From assembly GCF_963082655.1 (NCBI RefSeq), contig NC_081554.1, positions 50,036,750 to 50,100,749 on the forward strand: a stretch of DNA of 64,000 nucleotides, given 5' to 3'. Source of the DNA: Stomoxys calcitrans. Taxonomy: Eukaryota; Arthropoda; Insecta; Diptera; Muscidae. Made by a program: the position numbers and the translations under genes. Every line of letters begins with the position of its first letter. Position 1 is the stretch's first letter. Below are positions 1 through 11,165 of the stretch, in pieces. Below the pieces are notes generated by a model that was given only the letters and a program-made list of their open reading frames with translations, was not told the DNA's origin and did no database searches.

Positions 1-138
1 CAAAATGGCAAAAACAAGAAGAACAAAAATTTTATATTTTACCTAAGCTCTCACTGATCCTCAGCCATATTTAAAATAAATCCTTTTAAATGTAAACATT
101 GTTGGAAAATAAAAACACAACTTTTCAATTCTACTCAC

Positions 139-330
139 CTTTTCTTGTATTTCCACCTTCAGCTTATAGTATTCCCCTATGAAACCCACGCAATCTGATG
201 ATGCTCTTGAAACTTCATACGCCAGCACTTGAACTGCATCCTCGTCTGTTAGCTTTAGATAATTCTTTACAATTGTTAAACAATCTTTTTTGCTTATAAT
301 TCCAAAATTGTCTTCTGCATTTGACTCCAT
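139..330 (-). CDS. EcKL/CHK-like kinase, first coding exon only (gene A, partial)
   Basis: This is the 5' exon of an ecdysteroid-kinase-like (EcKinase/CHK-like) gene on the minus strand that continues beyond the left edge. The ATG at 330 is preferred because upstream in-frame codons give only a TTG. The exon encodes 64 residues with the family's N-terminal pattern: an amphipathic helix with KKDCLTIVKNYL followed by VGFIGEYYKLKVEIQEK, the start of the kinase N-lobe. A clear donor (AAAAG|GTGAGT) ends the exon at 139 in phase 0. The same phase-0 intron follows exon 1 in genes B and C. A TCAGTT initiator-like motif lies at 348..353 and a TATATAAA at 408..415, but their spacing does not match one core promoter. 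The catalytic part is outside the window, so intactness cannot be judged. Confidence 0.72.
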
Positions 331-345
331 GTTTACGTCTGACAA

Positions 346-648
346 TCAACTGAATAGAACCATTTTGGCAATCTTTGCGATACTCTCTTACCTAAAATTA
401 GTTGTTGTTTATATAAAAACACCCGTTGTAGTTGTTCCCGTCTTATCTCCCCAATGGGATGACTAAATTTTAAGTTGAATTTTCAGTCTAATCAATAATA
501 AACCATTAGGGAATGTCTAGTGTCGGACAAAGACGACTTTAGGAATGCCCTATTCTGCTAGATGTTTAGATATAAGGCTTATATAATAAACAATTCTGGA
601 ACTCAGTAAAAATGAAAATCTAGACGTAAATAAATCCCCGGGTCCCGG
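346..648. other. upstream region of gene A, no gene seen
   Basis: AT-rich intergenic DNA upstream of gene A. It holds a TATATAAA (408..415, minus) and an AGGTAAGAG donor-like string (387..395, minus). The latter could belong to an untranslated first exon, but nothing else supports that. Confidence 0.3.
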
Positions 649-2094
649 ATGGCATATCAACACTTGTCTTACGCAGGTGTTCTTCGACGCTCGCTCGCCC
701 ATTACGCAACCTTTTCTATCTTGCCTACCGTGCGGAAGTCTTCTCGGTGCGTCAGAAGGTTGCGAACGTTCAGCCAATACCCAAGAAGGTTGAGGCAAAC
801 AACCCTGCGAATTATCGGCAAATTCCGATATGCTCCGCTCTCTCTCATGGAGAGCATGGTTAATCACCATCTTGTGAGGTATTTAGAGTCTAATGGCCTT
901 CTTAGCGACCAACAGTATGGGTTCCGCAGAAATCGCTCTACGGGTGACCTCATGGCACTTCTGACGGAACGTTGGAGTCGCTCAATCCACCAGTTTGGTG
1001 AGAGTATGGTTGTGGATCTGGATATCTCCAAGGCATTTAATAGGGTCTGGAACGGTGCACTACTATTAAAGCTTGTCGCATATTGTGTCGTTCGATTTAT
1101 TTCGAGCTTTCTCAGAGATCACACTATTCGAGTCGTTATAGATGGGTTCTCATCCAATGTGCACAAATTGACCGCAGGTGTACCCCAGGGTTCTTCTCTG
1201 TTCTTTCTCCTTCTCTTTTTGTAATTTTCATCAACGATCTGTTGGGTCAGACATCGAATCCGATCTACTCATTTGCGGTTGACAGTAATCTCCGTCATTC
1301 ATACTCATTCGACCATAGGCCAAGTCTTCGAGAGATTGAGGACAAGAGGCGGGTTATGGACGATACACTCTGCCAGGATTTGCTGGCCATTTCTGAGTGG
1401 GGTCGAATGAATCGAGTAGATTTTAATGCACGGATGACTCAGTGCTGTTTGTTGTCACACAAACGATTCGCTGACCGATTATGATCATCTTTGTCTATCA
1501 ACGGTGTAGATGTTGAGCAATCAGAAGCTCTTGATGTTCTAGGCATGAAAATACAAAGTGATGTCCGTTGGCCTAAACATGTATTCGAAGTGTCGAAAGA
1601 AGCATTCAAGTGTTTAGGCTTCCTTAGACGGTGTAAGAATTACTTCACTCCGTGTGATATTCTTAACATCTACACCACTTTCATAGGGCCGAAAATGGAG
1701 TACAACTCACATGTATGGGCTGGAGCTTCAAAATCATCCCTGGAGCTACTAGACCGAGTACAGAGGACAGTGGGGTATCCAACTCTATTGCCTCCTCCTC
1801 ATCATCGTCGCAATGTGGGTTGTTTGGCGCTGTTCTATCGGTACTTTCATGGTTTGTGTTCGTCTGATATTCGTCTTCTTATTCCTGATGTAAGGATGTA
1901 TGTCAGGGATACTAGACATTCCAGGAACTCACAATCATTTGTAATTGATTGGCCAGCGGAACCGTTCGTATGTGGAATCGACTTCCGGCTAATGTTTTCC
2001 CACCCACTTTGACATCCAAAGATTTAAGACAAATGTCAATAATCACTACATCCTTTTCCCCCCTCCAATTCCTTATTTCCTCCCGCCAACGCAA
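649..2094 (+). mobile_element. Degenerate non-LTR retrotransposon (LINE) reverse transcriptase remnant, CR1/Jockey group
   Basis: Three frame-shifted plus-strand reading frames together resemble one LINE reverse transcriptase. The palm motifs are visible: LDISKAFNRVW near 1017..1050, GVPQGSS near 1175..1200, and a damaged catalytic box FAVDSNL near 1270..1290 where FADD is expected. The C-terminal part reads GLLDRVQRT-like and RRNVGCLALFYRYFHG at 1810..1860, then a degraded WNRLPANVFP-type segment to about 2040. Frameshifts near 1200 and 1480 and the FADD to FAVD change make it inactive. The pattern is that of CR1/Jockey-group elements; the exact clade is not certain. No 5' endonuclease or ORF1 is visible upstream. 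Confidence 0.75.
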
Positions 2095-2119
2095 TGCAAT
2101 GCATTCATAGGGGACATCG

Positions 2120-2440
2120 CCTGCGTGTTGGCTGACAGAAAAAAAGTCGTTACATATTCTAGGGGAGCGGAAATCTATGGGTATGCGACATTTATGTTAT
2201 GCTTATCCATCGAGATAAGACCCATAAGGCAAAGGATGGCAGTTAGTCACAAATTTGGGCTACTCTGTGAATGCTCCAAGATTATGTGGCCAAAGCTAAA
2301 CAAGATTAGGCCTATCACATTTCTTTCGTTGGCTTAATTAGACATCCCATTCATCGTTCCTATTATGACAAATCAGCGTTTGATTGAAAAACATGTTAAT
2401 AGACTAAGGTTTGCAAGTAACGTGTCGAGTTCAGGCTACT
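2120..2440 (+). mobile_element. LINE C-terminal (post-RNase H) fragment
   Basis: Translations contain MWPKLNKIRP, FLSLA and a following motif-poor tail, resembling the segment between RNase H and the terminal zinc finger of LOA/I-type LINE ORF2 proteins (the W, the HIL.LAR.DI and the GH..H..RL spacing). It is too short and mutated to assign a family, and no start or stop boundary is visible. Confidence 0.4.
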
Positions 2441-2599
2441 GCCGGGGTCGACAGGTGGAGCATAGCTGAACGACCTATAGATCAGCTGTGAAAAATAAGC
2501 AGCCCACGATCACGAGCGTCAAAGTTTGAGGACATGCTACAAAAAGATTTTTAACCCTATGAAGTCTTTGCGATATGGTGAACGGATGCCGCCAACTGC

Positions 2600-5230
2600 C
2601 TAAGTATCTATCCACAGGGGTGCTCTACAGATGGATGCAGTCTGGGGAGTGATACCCCCGGTGACTTCCCATTTAAGGGGACAATGACCCAGACGCGTAC
2701 AGGCGCGTATGCTTTTGATAGCGGATTTGGATTGATGCTACTGGCTGACAGCTTTGGTATTCTGTTACCTGAGTAGGAAGGAGTGAAATCCCTTGCTTTC
2801 TGGCTAATGCCAACGCTACCCCTGTCTCGCTTAAACCCTGGTAGAAAACGCTCTGTGCCTCGTTGGTAATTTAGATTCTGTTGATTCAAAATTAAGATTA
2901 ATGCCCAACCCGGCTCTGCTTGATTATCGGGGTCAACAGAAAGGCACAGACAACGGTTCTTATTTCGGACCCAATCAAACTGAAGACACCAACCAACACA
3001 ATAGCAGAGAAGATGGAATCGGAAGAGATTGAAAGTACTCCGATCTCCGGTTAACTCTCCACAGCCTCCGGGCCCAGTGTCGAGAAAGAAAAGCAAACGA
3101 GAATTATGGCTGTCACCAAGAAGAGAATATCCCATAAGCATGCGAGAACAGGACCAGTTATCCTAGGCAAGAGTTCATATTGAAGATGTAACTGTCAGAA
3201 GAAGGAGCGCTCGGAATATGCAAAAAAACTCCCTCGACAAATGCAATAAGTCATAGGCAGGCAGAAAAATATCAGCAGGAGTGTCCCAAATGGAGTGTCA
3301 GAAATAGAAGAACATCATAGAAAGCGACCGCAAAAACTGGAAAACCGCGATCAAACAGTAGAAATTGGACCACCACCGAAAATGTCTGGAACTGTGAACA
3401 CGAAAATCTAGGCAGCGACCGGAGGCCGTAACAATAAAGCTGAAAGAAGGGTACAGGTATGCCAACGCGCTTTGGGAACTTAGGCGAAATGCGAAACCGA
3501 AGTCGCCACGCGGTCCCTCCAGGAGACAAAAAACGGGTGCAATTCTCCTTGAGAGGGGCAGAGGTGAAAGAAAAAAGTATTTTGCAAAACCCTTAAGGCT
3601 GCAGTGGAGCCATCCATGAGCTGATTTCGCTCTCCACAGCCGAAGAGGTCACTGAGATCTGTTTCGTCGATCTGTCGACGGCTTGACCATAATACTTCTC
3701 CACAAAGAGATGTCGCACTGCTACACGCCCTTCGGACTCGGCTATAAAAAAGGAGAATTTTGCCCTCGCTTCTTATTGGAATGTTCACGGGCAAAATTTT
3801 ACCATAATACGGTCCTGCAGGCAGAGACACGAGCGATCACGAAATGCGTGAGGTGGTATGCTGACGATAAGTTCACCAACAGTCTTGAAGTATAAGAAGG
3901 AGATTAACACGCCTTTTGTGGGGATGACACGATCCGCATCGCTTGGGAGCCGTAAAATGTTGACTCATCCGTTCCGTCCAGAAGACAAAAACGGGTACAA
4001 TTCTCCTCGTGAAGGGCTGAAGTGGAAATAAGGAGGTATTCTGCGAGTCCCTCTAGGGAACCTTTTAGGAGGCTGCAGTGGTGCAATCTGCGAGCTGGTT
4101 TCCCTCTCCCCTGCCAAAGAGGTCACTGATGCAGTGCTCATGAATGAATGAAGAATTGTCCGCTGAAATATCGTCATGAGAGGAAACCCTGCCTCAGGAG
4201 TTTTGGAGCAGGATATCTACATTGCGAATGCAAGGGACCCCAAAAAAAAGAGAATGGGACTATGCATTAAATGTGACAAGAGAACCCAGGGACTGAGATC
4301 TGTTTTCGAATACTTGACCAAAATACTTCTCCACCCAGAGGTGTCGCACTGCAGCTAGCCGTTCGTACTCGGCTATAAAAGGAGGTCCCTTACCATTGAG
4401 CTTAAACTTAAATCGGACAGCACTCATTGTTCAGGGAGAAGTTTGCCCTCGTATATGAAAGATACATGGGCAAATTTTTACCACAATACGGTCGTACAGG
4501 CAGGGCTTAGACTTAAATCGGACAGCTCTCATTGATAAGGGAGAAGTTTGCCCTTAACATAATGTTCATGGGCAAACGATCTTGCAGACAGGGATACGGG
4601 CGATCACGGAATGCGTGAGGTAGTATGGTGACGTTTAGTTCACGAACAGTCTTGGAGTGTAAGAAGGAGATCTCTGAGGATTCGCATCGTTTGGGTGCCG
4701 GGCCACTGCGTAGTAAGGAAATATGAAAGAGCTGATCATATGACAAAGATAGCCAGAGGACTACCATCAATAATCTTGGTTAAGCCGAAGCCTTTCGGGA
4801 CGACGCAGTCCAAGTTAAGAGCGTGGACAACGAAAGTTCATGTAATACTGTGGAACAGCGAAATGGGACGACGAAAATCCTATGGGGAGATCCAGATCGT
4901 GAGAAGACGAGGCTTATTCAGAAAGGAAGTAAGAATGAGTTCAGTATAGCTTTCGGTATCATAACGGAACACATGGGACTACGAATTCTCTTATGCAAAA
5001 TCGGTGCGCCAAGTCATAGCATGTGTAAGGCATACGGGGAAGACGATGAGGCTTTCGGGGCTAACAGACACCGGCACTTAGGTGGGGAAACAATAACAGA
5101 CATGAACCATCTTAAGGGCGTGCTATGGAAAACAATTAAGGATTTTGTAAGTAGCACGGAATTCCTGACCAAGATTTTCTTTTTCGAGCTCACTTTTTAG
5201 TATTTACAGCGTACAACAAGCCGATTACTG
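2600..5230 (+). mobile_element. Degenerate LOA-like LINE copy (family 1): ORF1-like 5' part, RNase H and 3' end
   Basis: This region matches in order the copies at 7430..9925 and 46790..48270. At 3810..3895 is an RNase H piece with VLQAETRAITKCVRWY. From about 4680 come the GH...A region and the C-terminal ILWGDPD and FGIITEHMG strings, ending with the shared 3' tail at about 5140..5230 (GTAAGTAGCACGGAATTCC). The 5' portion (2600..3480) looks like a rearranged ORF1 region. Pieces of the tRNA-derived SINE interrupt it at about 3690..3780 and 4315..4585. The endonuclease and most of the reverse transcriptase are missing, so the copy is dead. Confidence 0.6.
4315..4585 (+). mobile_element. tRNA-derived SINE body fragment inside LOA-like LINE
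   Basis: It matches the body and tail of the SINE family seen at 13242 and 30248: AGGTGTCGCACTGC, GGCTATAAAAGGAGG and ATCGGACAGCACTCATTG. The tRNA-like head (A and B boxes) is absent. The tail segment is present twice (about 4390..4460 and 4500..4580), suggesting a local duplication after insertion. Confidence 0.55.
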
Positions 5231-5279
5231 GCTTAGGTTTATGTCCATAGTGACACGGACATAACTAACCTAATAGGTT

Positions 5280-6560
5280 GAAAAGAGGTTGCGGAGTAAG
5301 GTCATGGATGATGACCTATCGCAAATGGTCTCAGAACAATGTGCCGATATCATAGATATAAGCGAACAATATGGAGGATGAAATCAAAAATCGTAGCTTG
5401 AGAATACCACGAAGATAGCTGCTATCTGGATACCAGGCCGCAAGGGCATCTCACCTATATGCTGCGGTAGTTGAAACGATTACACCTGAATGGAACTAGA
5501 TTACTATCTGGACCTCCAAGACAACTTGCAATGCTACTCCTAACGAGAAATAACATCGCAGTCGAAGTGGATATAAGCATAGACGACATTCTGATGAAGA
5601 CCAAGAGATCGGTCAATTATCTAGGGATGAGACTGGATACAAAGCTTACATATGCAGAGCAAATATGGCACGCGCAAACAAAGGCCACGAGGATTACGAG
5701 ACAACTCAGGCGACTAATGGCAAACATAGCTGGCGTAGACTCTTAATGGAGACATGCAATAGCATCCTCCTCTATGAGAGAGAAATATGGAGCCATACAC
5801 TGTAGACAACATGTCGAGCGAAATCCCTATTCTCGGCGGAGATCATATCTTTCTACCGCATAGTGGCGTAGCCCTTACAATAGCCGGAATGGTTCCGACA
5901 GACCTACTGGCTATGGAGCGCACCAGGCTCAACACCGTGAGGTGCAACACCCAGAGAGAAGGGGTGAGATTTAAATGGATCACACACGGCCCATATGAAA
6001 GGAGACTATCAAGAAATGGCAACAAAGGTGTACGAATGAAAGTTGGGCCAGGTGAACCCCAGAACTTAATCCCGATGTACGGATATGAAGGAAGAGGAAA
6101 CACAACAATGTCAACTATTAGTCACACATTTTAACAGGCCATGGTTACTTCCGGAAAAACCTACATAAAATGATCAAATGATGTTCTAGCAAGAGCATAT
6201 ATGAGGAGCCAGAAGATGCAGACGATGTAGAATACAAGAGCGCTGGGTCGAAAGGCGCAGGTAACTGGAAATAGCGATTAGGAACGTTTCACTTGGGACA
6301 ATAGTCCAGAGGATGATGGAGAACAAGAAGAACTGAGAAACAGTGATGAGACGCCGGACAAGTATTGCGCAGGAAGAAGATGGACCTGGATGCAGCGGCG
6401 TAGAATATGAATGTGGAGGTCTGAACGTGGCGTAGAGTATAAATGTGGAGATCTGGACGCAGACAAAACAAAGATGATATAACATAAGTAATGCGAAATC
6501 GGTTCTGGGGAGTAGTTTATCCCTCGGGGTGACACATTAATCCCCCGTTGAAAACAGAGT
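5280..6560 (+). mobile_element. R1-clade LINE, C-terminal ORF2 remnant
   Basis: Plus-strand translations in shifting frames resemble the end of an R1-type ORF2. They run SVNYLGMRLDTKLTYAEQI at about 5610..5670, RRLLMETCNSILLYEREIW at 5735..5790, ALTIAGMVPTDLLAMER at 5873..5925, and a TGHGYFRK-like segment at about 6148..6172. A damaged zinc-finger region with EEPEDADDVEY follows. Several frameshifts and stops show it is inactive. R1-clade elements usually sit in 28S rRNA genes, but no rDNA flank is visible. A short imperfect 36-bp direct repeat (GGCGTAGA.TAT.AATGTGGAG) occurs at about 6395..6460. Confidence 0.65.
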
Positions 6561-7080
6561 CCTGCACAAGTACTCGTCATATGCGTAAAGTATTTTCCTA
6601 TCCTGACAGCCGAAAAAAAGTAAAGATTTTTGCAGAAGTTGTAAGGACAACAGAAACTCGAAAACGATTAACTCTTTTCCATATTTGGCGTCAATATAAG
6701 TTTGATGGTGGGTATACAAGAGATAGGCCCAGCTAAACTTGCTGCCGTTTTAACTTTTTGTTGTCCTATTAGTACAGCTGTGCTTGTTTAAAATGAAGTA
6801 TTATTTGCCCTATATTTAAAATAATCATTGTTTTAAATCAAAAGATAATAGATAATGATTCACCATTGTGTGCGCTCGCCAAATTAACTTGTTTTCTAAA
6901 ATTTCTTACGAAATATTTTCGGAAAATTTGTTAATTTGGCATGCTTTATCTAAATTTGGACTAACTTGTATATATTTACCTTCTCCATACCTCTGCATAC
7001 CATAAAAAAAATACTTGTTTTTGAAAATTTGAGTTAGAAACACTTTTGGTACTCTAGAAAGCATGCTTTGGAACTACATG
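6560..7080. other. Unassigned AT-rich spacer
   Basis: No supportable gene. Short ORFs here lack domain motifs and codon bias. The first 180 bp may be the 3' untranslated end of the R1-like remnant. Confidence 0.3.
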
Positions 7081-7432
7081 ACGATCAGGAATTTTTGTAC
7101 ACTTTCAAAGGTCTATATATTGTATAAATCAGACTAAGTCCCGATTGGACCATACTTGGTATAGATATCGGAAGTCATAGCAGAAGACGTCGTGCGAAAA
7201 TTCTGCCAATTCGGTTAAGAATTGCGCCCTCTAGAGGGTCAAGAAGTAAAATTGGGAGATGGGATATATGGGAGATATATCAAGTTTTGGACCTATTCAA
7301 ACCATACTTGACATATCTATTGCAGGTTATACGAAACGCCATCGTGTAAAATTTAAGGCAAATTAGATGAGAACTGCGCCCTCTACAGATCCAAGAAATC
7401 TGGATGTCGGTTAATATGGGAGCTATGTCCAA
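7080..7432 (-). repeat. Mini-me/DINE-like minisatellite fragment
   Basis: Two to three units of a roughly 150-bp repeat (ATCGGAAGTCATAG, GAATTGCGCCCTCTAGAGG, CAAGAAGT) matching the arrays at 20.9-22.2 kb and 62.3-63.2 kb. No element ends are visible. Confidence 0.5.
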
Positions 7433-8029
7433 ATGGTCGCTGAGAACGGTAAGGGGCTGCCCTCTTACGCCGGAGTGGCAAGGAAGCACAACAGAGATGA
7501 GATGACTTTTGCAGTCATCGATATCGGCCGAGCATCCGGTTTCCGGATTTCACCAGTTCGTCGGTCCCAGGTGATGCATTTGGTAAACGAACGGGTTATC
7601 GAACATGTGTTGAGAGGGGTCCTACCATATGCACCCATATTATGAGCTGCGAGTATAGAGGGACATCTTAACGCTGCGATTCGCGTCAGCGGAATGTATT
7701 GATACCATCAAAAAGCTCGTTGGAAGTATTTACACTCCCTGGGGCGCAAAACTCGACCTTGTGAGAAACACGTACATCCCACAGCTAACAAAGGCGACGG
7801 TCTTCATCAAGGATGTGGGTGGCGAAATCGCGACGGAACGCATGATGAAAGTCTTAAACAAGCGAAACTGAGATTTGGTCGTGGAGAAATGGGAGGTTTT
7901 TCATAGGGAGGAGAAGTGGGAAGGAACTCTCCCTGTGGTGGGCATTGATCAAGTCTGCGCGACAAGTTTGGCTGAAACTAAAGGCATGGCGTACTACGGG
8001 TCCATAACCGTCTTTTTCAAGATTGTTAA

Positions 8030-8520
8030 AACTAGGATAGGCAAATATCCTCATATTGAGCCATTAGTGGGTGCAGTGGCGGAACACTCAATAACGCCTA
8101 ACGGACAGGGGGCTGACGACAAGACAATCACCGACTTTCTCAATAATGGGAAGACTAGGATAAGCAAAGATCCTAATACTGAAACATCTGGCAGTGCAGG
8201 GGCGAGGGACACGACGACGAAACCATCAACGACTTTCTCGAGATTAGAAAGACTATGATGGATAAAGATCCTAATGTTGAAACATCAAACAGTGCAGTGC
8301 CGTACAACTCAAAGCCGTCTATTGCACAGGGAGCCGACAATGAGACCACAACCTAGTCCCAAGAAGACCATAAAGACGTGAAAGACTAGTAAAGGCAAAG
8401 ATCCTAATATTGGAACATCAGGCAGTGCAGGGACGGTAGACTCAATAGAGCCTAACGAATAGGGACGCGATGATGGAACCATAACCGACTTTCTCAAGAT
8501 ACGGAAGACTAGGATCGGCA
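8030..8520 (+). repeat. Roughly 115-bp tandem repeat in LINE ORF1 tail
   Basis: The string GACTAGGAT..GCAAAGATCCTAAT.TTGAAACATC recurs at about 8030, 8152, 8250, 8380 and 8510 with 98-130 bp spacing. The first units keep an open frame (KTRIGKYPHIEPLVGA, KTRISKDPNTETSGSA), so the repeat lay inside the ORF1 protein. The last unit is split by the SINE at 8530. Confidence 0.6.
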
Positions 8521-8522
8521 AA

Positions 8523-8808
8523 TTTTTGCAAATTTTGCCCATGAACGTTCCGCTAAGGAACAGGGGCAAACTTCTCACATATCAATGAGTGCAGTCCGAT
8601 TCTAGTTTAAGCTCAATGATAAGGGGCCTCCTTTTTATAGCCAAGTCCGAACGGCGTGCCGCAGTACGACACCTCTTTGGAGAAAAGTTTTCCATGGCAT
8701 AGTACCTCACAAATGTTGCCAGCATTAGGAGGGGAAAACCACCGATGAAAATTATTTCTGATGGTCTCCTCTGCGCTACGGTGGCCTCCGTATCGGCAAA
8801 GATCCTGG
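8523..8808 (-). mobile_element. tRNA-derived SINE, minus orientation, with target duplication
   Basis: The minus-strand copy begins with the tRNA-like head (GGCCACCGTAGCGCAGAGG, complement near 8768..8787). The B-box portion is deleted and the body (GGCTATAAAAAGGAGG) and tail follow. It is bracketed by ACTAGGATCGGCAAA at 8508..8522 and 8809..8823, a 15-bp target-site duplication typical of LINE-mobilised SINEs. The host sequence is a repeat unit of the LOA-like ORF1. Confidence 0.7.
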
Positions 8809-9925
8809 ACTAGGATCGGCAAAGATCCTAATATTAAAACATCAGGCTGAACGGTGACGGTTAAGGCGATGGGAGAATGGATTGAGGATGGGAGCAGCTC
8901 ATACTATTGCAGTAAAATTGAGGCGACGATAGCAAACCAGGAAGAAAGAGAAGAGGTTTCCGATCGGATATCTGCGAGGCACTGCTGCCAGCGGCACCGT
9001 CGTGAACTGACGGAACCCTAGTATTGCCGCCTGGAAGATCATGTTCCACGGATGGATCAAAGCTAGGGGAAAGAGTGGGCCTGGGAGTGTACATTGAGAA
9101 CCCAGGGACTAAGATCTGTTTTAGACTGCCTGACCATAATACGATCCTGCAGGCGGAGATCCGGGCGATCACGGAATGCGTGAGTTGGTATGGTACTAAC
9201 GCGAGGACATCGAGTGTGAACACCTTTGCCGACAGTAAAATTGCCATAAGGGCAATAACAATCAGAACAGTAAGGTCATGAACAGTCTTTCAATGGAAGA
9301 AGGAGATTAACTCCTTCTCTGAGGATGGCACAATCCGCATCGTTTTGATGCCGGGCCATAACGCAGTAAGGGGGAATGAAAGGGCAGTCGATTTGGCTGT
9401 GAAGGCCAGAGAACTGCCTACAATAAACTTTTTAAACCCGAAGCCTTTCGGGTCGATGCAGTCCGAGTTAAGCGCGTGGGCTACGAATACGCATGCAACA
9501 CTGTGGAACAGCGAAACGGTCGGTAGGACGGCGAAAATCTTATGGGGGGGATCGAGATCGTGAGAAGACGCGTTTTTACTAAAAGAAAGTAAGAAGGAGG
9601 TCTGTATAGCTATTGGTATTATAACGGGACACTTATGTAAAATCGGTGCGGCAAGTAATACCATGCGTGGAAGATTAAGAGACGTTGGAGCACTTCCTCT
9701 GTCATTGCCCGGCTTTCGCGTCTAACAGAAACCGGCACTTAGATCGGGTAGCATGGAAAACAATTAAGGATTTTGTAAGTAGCACGGAACTCTTAACCTG
9801 GATTTTCATTTTCGAGGTTACTTTTCAGTTTTTAGAGCACACAACAAGCCGTTTGCTGGCTTAGGTGTATGTCTATAGTAGCATGGGGCAGATTAATATC
9901 TGCACCCTCTTTTCAAACTAACCTG

Positions 9926-10100
9926 TACTCATCCTTTTCCAATAGTCCCAGGACGGATTCGTCTCGTCTCTCCTCGAGCGACAAACCCTTATAAAAGTGA
10001 TAGGTATTTCCATGTAAGGGGATCAGTACTGGGACCGGTTCCTTTCACCAGAAGACCTATCCCGTGACACGTTTGGGACCTGTCCCATTTCCCGTAGGGT
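9926..10100. other. Unassigned spacer next to zinc-knuckle remnant
   Basis: No gene. It may be the 3' flank of the minus-strand gag-like remnant that follows. Confidence 0.25.
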
Positions 10101-10106
10101 AGTAAT

Positions 10107-10740
10107 TCATTCAATGACATACAAATTCAAATTTGTACATGGCGCCGGCCTTGCGCTTGCACAAGACATGAGAGGCGCATAACATTGTTGCCAACGACTT
10201 GATTGCCTCTGACAAAACGAGGAAGTTTGGTTGTGGAGCAGCTGAGCACCCCCTGTTGGCCTTTTGCAGCTTCGATTTTCGCTGGGACTTGGGCTTGAGT
10301 TGTTGTTGGTGGCTTCTTGACTAGTCATTGTTGTTGACCGGCTGATGTCTGTTGGGCTTGGTGTGATTTAGTTGTGGCATTGGGCTTTGTTGGCGGTTTT
10401 CTTTGCGGCCGAGATGAAGTTGGTTGGATAGTGTGGGTCTTGTTTGGTTCTTGACGTTGTGGTCATGATTAGTGCGATTTAGTTGCGCCGGTAGAGCTTT
10501 TAGACTTCAGGGCAAGTTTTTGTGGGTGCAGCATTGTGTGATGCTGAAATCCGTATTTGCGGCAAGAATCCGGCGACTGACACTCTATTACGGTATGGCT
10601 TTTGGCCAGACAATTTCGACAATAATTGTGTTATCAAACAGGGTCCCTTCTGTCCCTTCCACAGTCATCAGCATGAATTCTGGGCAGCACCTGAGGGCAT
10701 GGTGTTTTTTGCATAGACACTCATATTTGACCTGAAAATA
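10107..10740 (-). pseudogene. Frameshifted gag-like zinc-knuckle protein remnant
   Basis: The minus strand reads YECLCKKHHALRCCPEFMLM (10672..10731), then after one frameshift a YCRNCLAKSHTVIEC segment and CRKYGFQHHTMLHPQKL (ending near 10515). This paired C..C....H....C and C..C..H....C layout is the zinc-knuckle pattern of gag-like proteins associated with BEL/Pao and some LINE elements in flies. A serine/glutamine-rich tail continues to a stop near 10107 in another frame. At least two frame breaks make it a remnant. It is on the same strand as, and downstream of, the BEL/Pao integrase fragment at 11166..11567. Confidence 0.55.
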
Positions 10741-10925
10741 GACAGATGTTAATGGTCTGATGACGTTAGCGAGAAATGAGAAAACAAATGTGAGGGAGAC
10801 TGAAATTAAATAAAAGGGCGGGTGTGATATGTTTCTTAAGCCATAGCGATGAGAGGAGAAACGGACACAATCATGTAGCGATAATTTCTTCTATTGTGTC
10901 TGATCGAGCAAGGGTAAGTGACATA

Positions 10926-11163
10926 TTGGGTTGCCCAAAAAGTAATTGCGGATTTTTTAAAAGAAAGTAAATGCATTTTTAATAAAACTTAGAATGAACT
11001 TTAATCAAATAAACTTTTTTTTACACTTTTTTTCTAAAGCAAGCTAAAAGTAACAGCTGATAACTGCCAGAAGAAAGAATGCAATTACAGAGTCACAAGC
11101 TGTGAAAAAATTTGTCAACGCCGACTATATGAAAAATCCGCTATTACTTTTTGGGCAACCCAA
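10926..11163 (-). mobile_element. Mariner-type MITE copy 1
   Basis: 238 bp bounded by TTGGGTTGCCCAAAAAGTAA and its inverted complement, with TA on both sides (10924..10925 and 11164..11165). Noncoding. The TIR closely resembles those of mellifera-subfamily mariners. It lies directly against the end of the BEL/Pao integrase fragment. Confidence 0.9.
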
Positions 11164-11165
11164 TA

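Larger units (their letters stand above)
7433..9925 (+). mobile_element. LOA-like LINE (family 1), ORF1 joined to RNase H by internal deletion
   Basis: The 5' part encodes an ORF1-like protein: PSYAGVARK and MTFAVIDIGRASG at 7450..7540, then LTLRFASAECIDTIKKLVG and PWGAKLDLV to about 7860. A repeat-rich ORF1 tail of roughly 115-bp units follows (8030..8520). After a SINE insertion, the sequence resumes directly at the RT/RNase H junction. RNase H motifs are clear: STDGSKLGERVGLGVY (9048..9095), TILQAEIRAITECV (9142..9183), FADSKIA (9223..9243) and a PGHNAVRGNERA box (9351..9386). The shared 3' tail ends near 9925. Endonuclease and reverse transcriptase domains are missing, and frames are broken in several places. 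Confidence 0.7.

Noticed and set aside
2608..3141. 177-codon minus-strand open frame
   Set aside because: No domain or family motif, no ATG-led conserved start, and it lies opposite the LINE-derived sequence on the plus strand; treated as a chance frame.
6186..6580. Overlapping minus-strand frames rich in Ser, His and Pro
   Set aside because: They are antisense to the R1-like tail and arise from a short direct repeat.
7875..8258. Stand-alone 127-aa gene
   Set aside because: It is the repeat-bearing ORF1 part of a LOA-like LINE, continuing the frame that stops at about 7870.
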